From NCBI GenBank assembly GCA_902470695.1, contig CABRHH010000003.1:78048-142047 (forward strand): a stretch of 64,000 nucleotides of DNA. Direction: 5' to 3'. The DNA is from an uncultured Collinsella sp. Lineage in GTDB: Bacteria; Actinomycetota; Coriobacteriia; Coriobacteriales; Coriobacteriaceae. The notes under the pieces were generated by a model that was given only the letters and a program-made list of their open reading frames with translations, was not told the origin of the DNA and made no database searches. Of this stretch, positions 61,191 to 64,000 are shown piece after piece. Position 1 is the first letter of the stretch. Every line of letters begins with the position of its first letter. The translations under genes were made by a program, and so were the position numbers.

Positions 61191-61456
61191 AAGAGGGGTC
61201 TGTTAATTTATCGCCCGGGACGGCGATGGTCGCAAATGCCATCTAATGGGTTTTTCGCGGTTGCCCGTTAGCGCAATGCCGCGTGCATATCGTCCTCGGA
61301 GCGCACTCAACGACCCTTTGAGGACCCCGTTTGCCGCTTCGGGGCCACTCGAGGGCGCAAATGCTCGTCATGCATACGTCTCCGCCACAACCTAAAGACC
61401 CATTAGACGGCATTTGCGACCACGATGACGGAATCGAATCGCTTTCAGACCCCTCC
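61191..61456. repeat. Long-palindrome element, copy 3 (divergent)
   Basis: Outer arms GAGGGGTCTG (61193-61202) and CAGACCCCTC (61446-61455). Inner arms are GGTCGCAAATGCCATCTAAT then GGG (61228-61250) and the matching CCCATTAGACGGCATTTGCG then ACC (61399-61421). The core differs from copies 1 and 2, but the inner arms are nearly the same, so the arms, not the core, appear to be the conserved part. Confidence 0.75.
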
Positions 61457-61789
61457 GCTATCGCATCGCTGGTTCTATATTCAGAAAAAGCGGTTGCAAC
61501 TCCACTTTCATTCATCTGTGAGAGCCCACATTCAGCCCAACAACCGCGAGCCCACCCCGCGCCAGGCCTCCCGTGCCATGGCGGGCCGACCCAACCGGGA
61601 CGTGCCCATCCTGCAGCAGGCTTTCTGGACCATGGCAGGCGGACGCGAGGCAGCATTTGCCCCGCGCTGCAGCGACCAACGCAGCGTACGCACACCCGCA
61701 TAGAAGCGGACAAGGATCACAGCCCGAGGGGGCATCGCGAAGAACGTCGTACAATGATCGGCATATATCCCCTACCGATTGGACCTTTC

Positions 61790-62149
61790 ATGCGACTCAT
61801 CGGCAATATCATCTGGATGCTCTTCGGCGGGATTTTCACTGCTATCTACTGGTTTTTGCTCGGCTGCATCCTCTGCATCACCGTCATCGGGATTCCGCTG
61901 GGACGCCAGGCGTTTAAGATGGCGGGACTCACGCTGGCGCCCTTCGGTAAGACCATCGTCTACGGCGGCGGCGCGGGTTCGTTGATCGCCAACATCATCT
62001 GGCTCGTCGCGGGCGGACTGCCCATGGCAGTTGCGTATGTGATCGCCGGCGCCATCAACTGCATCACCATTATCGGCATCCCCTTTGGGCTGCAATCGTT
62101 CAAGATGGCAAAACTCTCCCTGCTGCCCTTTGGCGCGAAGGTGCTGTAG
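61790..62149 (+). CDS. yccF: YccF domain inner-membrane protein
   Basis: A 119-residue membrane protein made of two similar halves, each with a hydrophobic helix pair and the YccF signature: CITVIGIPLGRQAFKMAGL then LAPFG in the first half, CITIIGIPFGLQSFKMAKL then LLPFG in the second. The function of the family is not known. The start at MRLIGNIIWMLFGG fits the family; an upstream ATG at 61754 is possible. It stands alone between palindromic copy 3 and the insertion-sequence remnants. Confidence 0.88.
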   Translation: MRLIGNIIWMLFGGIFTAIYWFLLGCILCITVIGIPLGRQAFKMAGLTLAPFGKTIVYGGGAGSLIANIIWLVAGGLPMAVAYVIAGAINCITIIGIPFGLQSFKMAKLSLLPFGAKVL

Positions 62150-62474
62150 TAAGGGCGGCCACACCGTCCTTTTCAATCGTAAGGCGCAGGCACGCGGGCG
62201 ACCGCATAAGGCCGATCGCACCGCCCCTCCCGACCGCAAAGCGTAGACAAGCGGACGACCGCACATGCACCGCGGCAACAGCACTCAAAACCATCCAACA
62301 ACACCCAGGTTGCAGAACCCATCCCAATCACTTCCCAGGTCACCCCATAAGCAGTCCCACCGATTCGCGCCGCCCACCTCAGGAACTACAATTACGTTCA
62401 GCGGCACCACCCAGATCGCGACGCCGCCTGCTGCACGTAGGAGGGAATATGGGAAAGAAAACCAGGAACCGCAA
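62150..62474. other. Spacer before the IS remnants
   Basis: No gene is supported until 62451, where AGGAGGGAAT precedes an ATG that opens only 14 codons (MGKKTRNRNQYATP, then TGA). This looks like the truncated start of a lost gene, cut at the IS21 junction. Confidence 0.4.
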
Positions 62475-63026
62475 CCAGTACGCGACGCCGTGAGGCGGGT
62501 GCGCGCGAAGGCGGACAAGCGGGGGTACGTGCGGGTCGACGGGCGCGAGTACATGGCGGGGCCCGCCCGGCACGGCAGGGAGCTGCTGGTCGGCGTGCGC
62601 CCCGCCGCCGTCGAGGTGCTCGCCGACCGCGGCCGCAGGGTCGCGGTGCTGCCGCGCGCCTTCGGCGAGGGGCCGGCGGTGCGCAACCCCATGTCCCTGA
62701 TCCCGGCCCTCGTCGCCAGGCCGAGGGCCTTCGGCGAGTCGACCATCAGGCGCGACATGCCCGCGGCGCTCGTCGCCGGGATCGACCGGATGGACGGCGC
62801 GGGCCGGAGGCAGACCCTCAGGGCGATCGGCAGGGCCGGCGCCGCCTCCGGCTTCGAGTCCGCGTGCCTCGCGGCGGAGAGGGTCGTCGAGGGCGGGCGC
62901 GTCTCCGACGACGCCACGGTGGACGTGCTGTCGGGGCGCATCGCCGCCGGCGGCGGGGAGCGCTGCGGCGCGGACCCGTCGGCCTGCGACGGGTTCCTGA
63001 AGGGGGCGGTCGGCGATGGCCGCTAA
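62475..63026 (+). pseudogene. istA: IS21-family transposase IstA, 5'-truncated remnant
   Basis: Only the C-terminal part of about 185 residues remains. The segment RRVRAKADKRGYVRVDGREY is the typical IstA C-terminal beta-domain, followed by PRAFGEG and a helical tail. The helix-turn-helix and the DDE catalytic core, normally the first 350 residues, are missing, and no start codon fits the frame, so it cannot be a working transposase. It overlaps the istB ATG by 11 bases, the usual IS21 layout. GC content is higher than in the neighbouring genes. Confidence 0.8.
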
Positions 63027-63758
63027 CGGGGAGCTCGCCCGCAGGGTGGTCGGGGCGGGCAGGGCGTGCCCGCTCACGACGGCGGTGCTGGAGGAATGGT
63101 CGACGCTCGGCACGCCCAAGCAGGTGGAGTACCTGGCCGGCTACCTCGAGGCGGAGCGGGCCGGCAGGGAGGCGTCCAGGCGGGCCGCGCTGCTGCGGCG
63201 CTGCGCCCTGCCCGCGCCGAAGACCTTCGACGGGTACGACTGGTCGGCGGTCTCGTGGCCGGAGGGGCTCGGGCGGGGGGACCTGACCTCGCTGGGGTTC
63301 CCCGGGCGCCGCGAGGACCTGGTGCTCATGGGCGACGTCGGCACCGGCAAGACGCACATGGCGTCGGCGCTTTGCGCCCTGGCGTGCGAGTCGAGGCCGG
63401 GACGCGCTTCTTCACCGCGTCGTCGCTCGTCATGCGGCTGAGGCGGGCGCGCGACGAGGGGCGGCTGGACGGGGAGTCGCGGCAGACAGGGCGCGCCAGG
63501 CTGCTCGCGATCGACGAGCTGGGCTTCCTGCCCCTGGACCCCGACGGCGCGCGCCTGCTGTTCCGGGTCTTCGCGGACGCCTACGAGAGGCAGTCGGTGG
63601 TCATCACGACGAACCTGGAGTTCAGCCGCTGGGGCGCGGTCTTCGGCGACGACCAGATGGCCGCGGCGGTCATCGACCGGATCGCGCACCACGGCAGGCT
63701 CATGCAGTTCCGCGGGGAGTCCTATCGGGTGCGCAACGCGTTGATGCAGGGGGGATAG
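63016..63758 (+). pseudogene. istB: IS21-family helper ATPase IstB, frameshifted
   Basis: The first frame encodes the N-terminus and P-loop (VLMGDVGTGKTHMASAL) and then goes out of frame near 63399-63401. The second frame resumes at once with GTRFFTASSLVMRLRRA, the Walker B-like LLAIDELGFLPLD and TTNLEFSRWGAVFGDD, reaching the stop at 63756-63758. A single missing G in the GGG run would explain this, either as a true deletion or a base-calling error. The gene overlaps istA by 11 bases. If the frameshift is real, the protein is inactive. Confidence 0.85.
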
Positions 63759-63842
63759 GCGCTCAGAAACGATGCGCGCGGCGGTACGCAAACTGCTCAA
63801 ATCCCGATGACCGTTCTGCTCAAAAGCTATTGACTAAACACA
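63759..63842. mobile_element. Right end of the IS21-like element
   Basis: The bases after istB contain the repeated word CTGCTCAAA (63791-63799 and 63817-63825) and end with TATTGACTAAACA, whose complement begins TGTTTAGTCAATA, in keeping with the TG...CA ends of IS21 elements. The boundary near 63842 coincides with the point where the neighbouring IS30-like frame loses its expected sequence. The left end of the element is not found. Confidence 0.55.
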
Positions 63843-64000
63843 CCAGCGCTGCAGGCACTCGCACGCCCCCGACAGGTCCGCCGGCGCCGGCTCGCCGGAG
63901 AGCGCCCTCGGCGCCGTGACGAAGCGGTGCCTCGCCACCTCGTTAGCGACCGTCGACGGGGCGCGCCCGAGCTCGCGGGCCGCCTCCCTGCACGTCTTCC
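63834..64000 (-). pseudogene. IS30-like transposase N-terminal fragment, interrupted by the IS21-like element
   Basis: The visible 55 codons encode the helix-turn-helix of an IS30-type transposase (CREAARELGRAPSTVANEVA) and an adjoining cysteine-containing segment (SGACECLQRW). The frame then runs into sequence belonging to the IS21 end and stops after two further codons. The N-terminal start lies beyond the right edge of the window. The likely history is an IS30-like gene into which the IS21-like element jumped. Confidence 0.6.

Overview
The window is a GC-rich chromosomal segment most like a gut Coriobacteriia genome, with Collinsella the best guess. The inference rests on fermentative and saccharolytic content (fructose-, galactitol- and cellobiose-type PTS operons, pyruvate formate-lyase, manganese pyrophosphatase, agmatine deiminase pathway), LPxTG-anchored glycosidases, a membrane-bound LuxR regulator and the codon/GC style. 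No rRNA, tRNA or CRISPR array was seen.

Layout. 1-7749 (minus): a fructose-type PTS IIB-IIC pair, then class II aldolase, glycerate kinase, AMP-forming acyl-CoA synthetase, CoA-transferase and 3-hydroxybutyryl-CoA dehydrogenase (cut by the left edge). 8022-10616 (plus): an STM3941-type membrane protein, an AEC transporter and a PfkB sugar kinase. 10771-12441: an ATPase/nuclease-like gene bracketed by two related hairpin repeats. 12450-17799 (minus): a galactitol/tagatose-type PTS operon (TIM homologue, YjbQ, IIB, IIC, small membrane protein, aldolase, IIA), with a GntR regulator upstream. 19400-20560 is repeat-rich. 20643-23130: pyruvate formate-lyase encoded as two genes. 23634-24958: SPFH protein plus ribbon-helix-helix protein. 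25160-27565: ABC-2 exporter. 28258-33789: agmatine deiminase, antiporter and putrescine carbamoyltransferase, with a divergent LuxR-type regulator. 34892-37910: BceAB-like ABC system. 38263-39552: a Nudix-Vsr fusion. 40087-41613: NhaA. 42043-46594: cellobiose-type PTS with GH1 glycosidase and a divergent GntR regulator. 46809-50876: pyrophosphatase, ROK glucokinase, an orphan PTS IIB and BrnQ. 51025-60495: two large cell-wall-anchored hexosaminidases (GH84 and GH20). 61790-64000: YccF and a nested IS21/IS30 remnant of visibly higher GC.

How the genes work together. The surface GH84 and GH20 enzymes would release N-acetylhexosamines from host glycans, and three PTS operons import and phosphorylate sugars that feed aldolases, triose-phosphate isomerase and glucokinase. 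Pyruvate goes to formate and acetyl-CoA through the split PFL. The agmatine pathway would supply carbamoyl phosphate and counter acid stress, alongside NhaA.

Most notable points: (i) PFL lacks its glycyl-radical domain, which is a separate 83-residue gene with its own likely promoter; (ii) a single polypeptide joins a MutT-type Nudix domain to a Vsr-type mismatch endonuclease; (iii) a roughly 270-bp long-palindrome element occurs three times in the window; (iv) the spacers hold an unusual number of unrelated tandem-repeat arrays.
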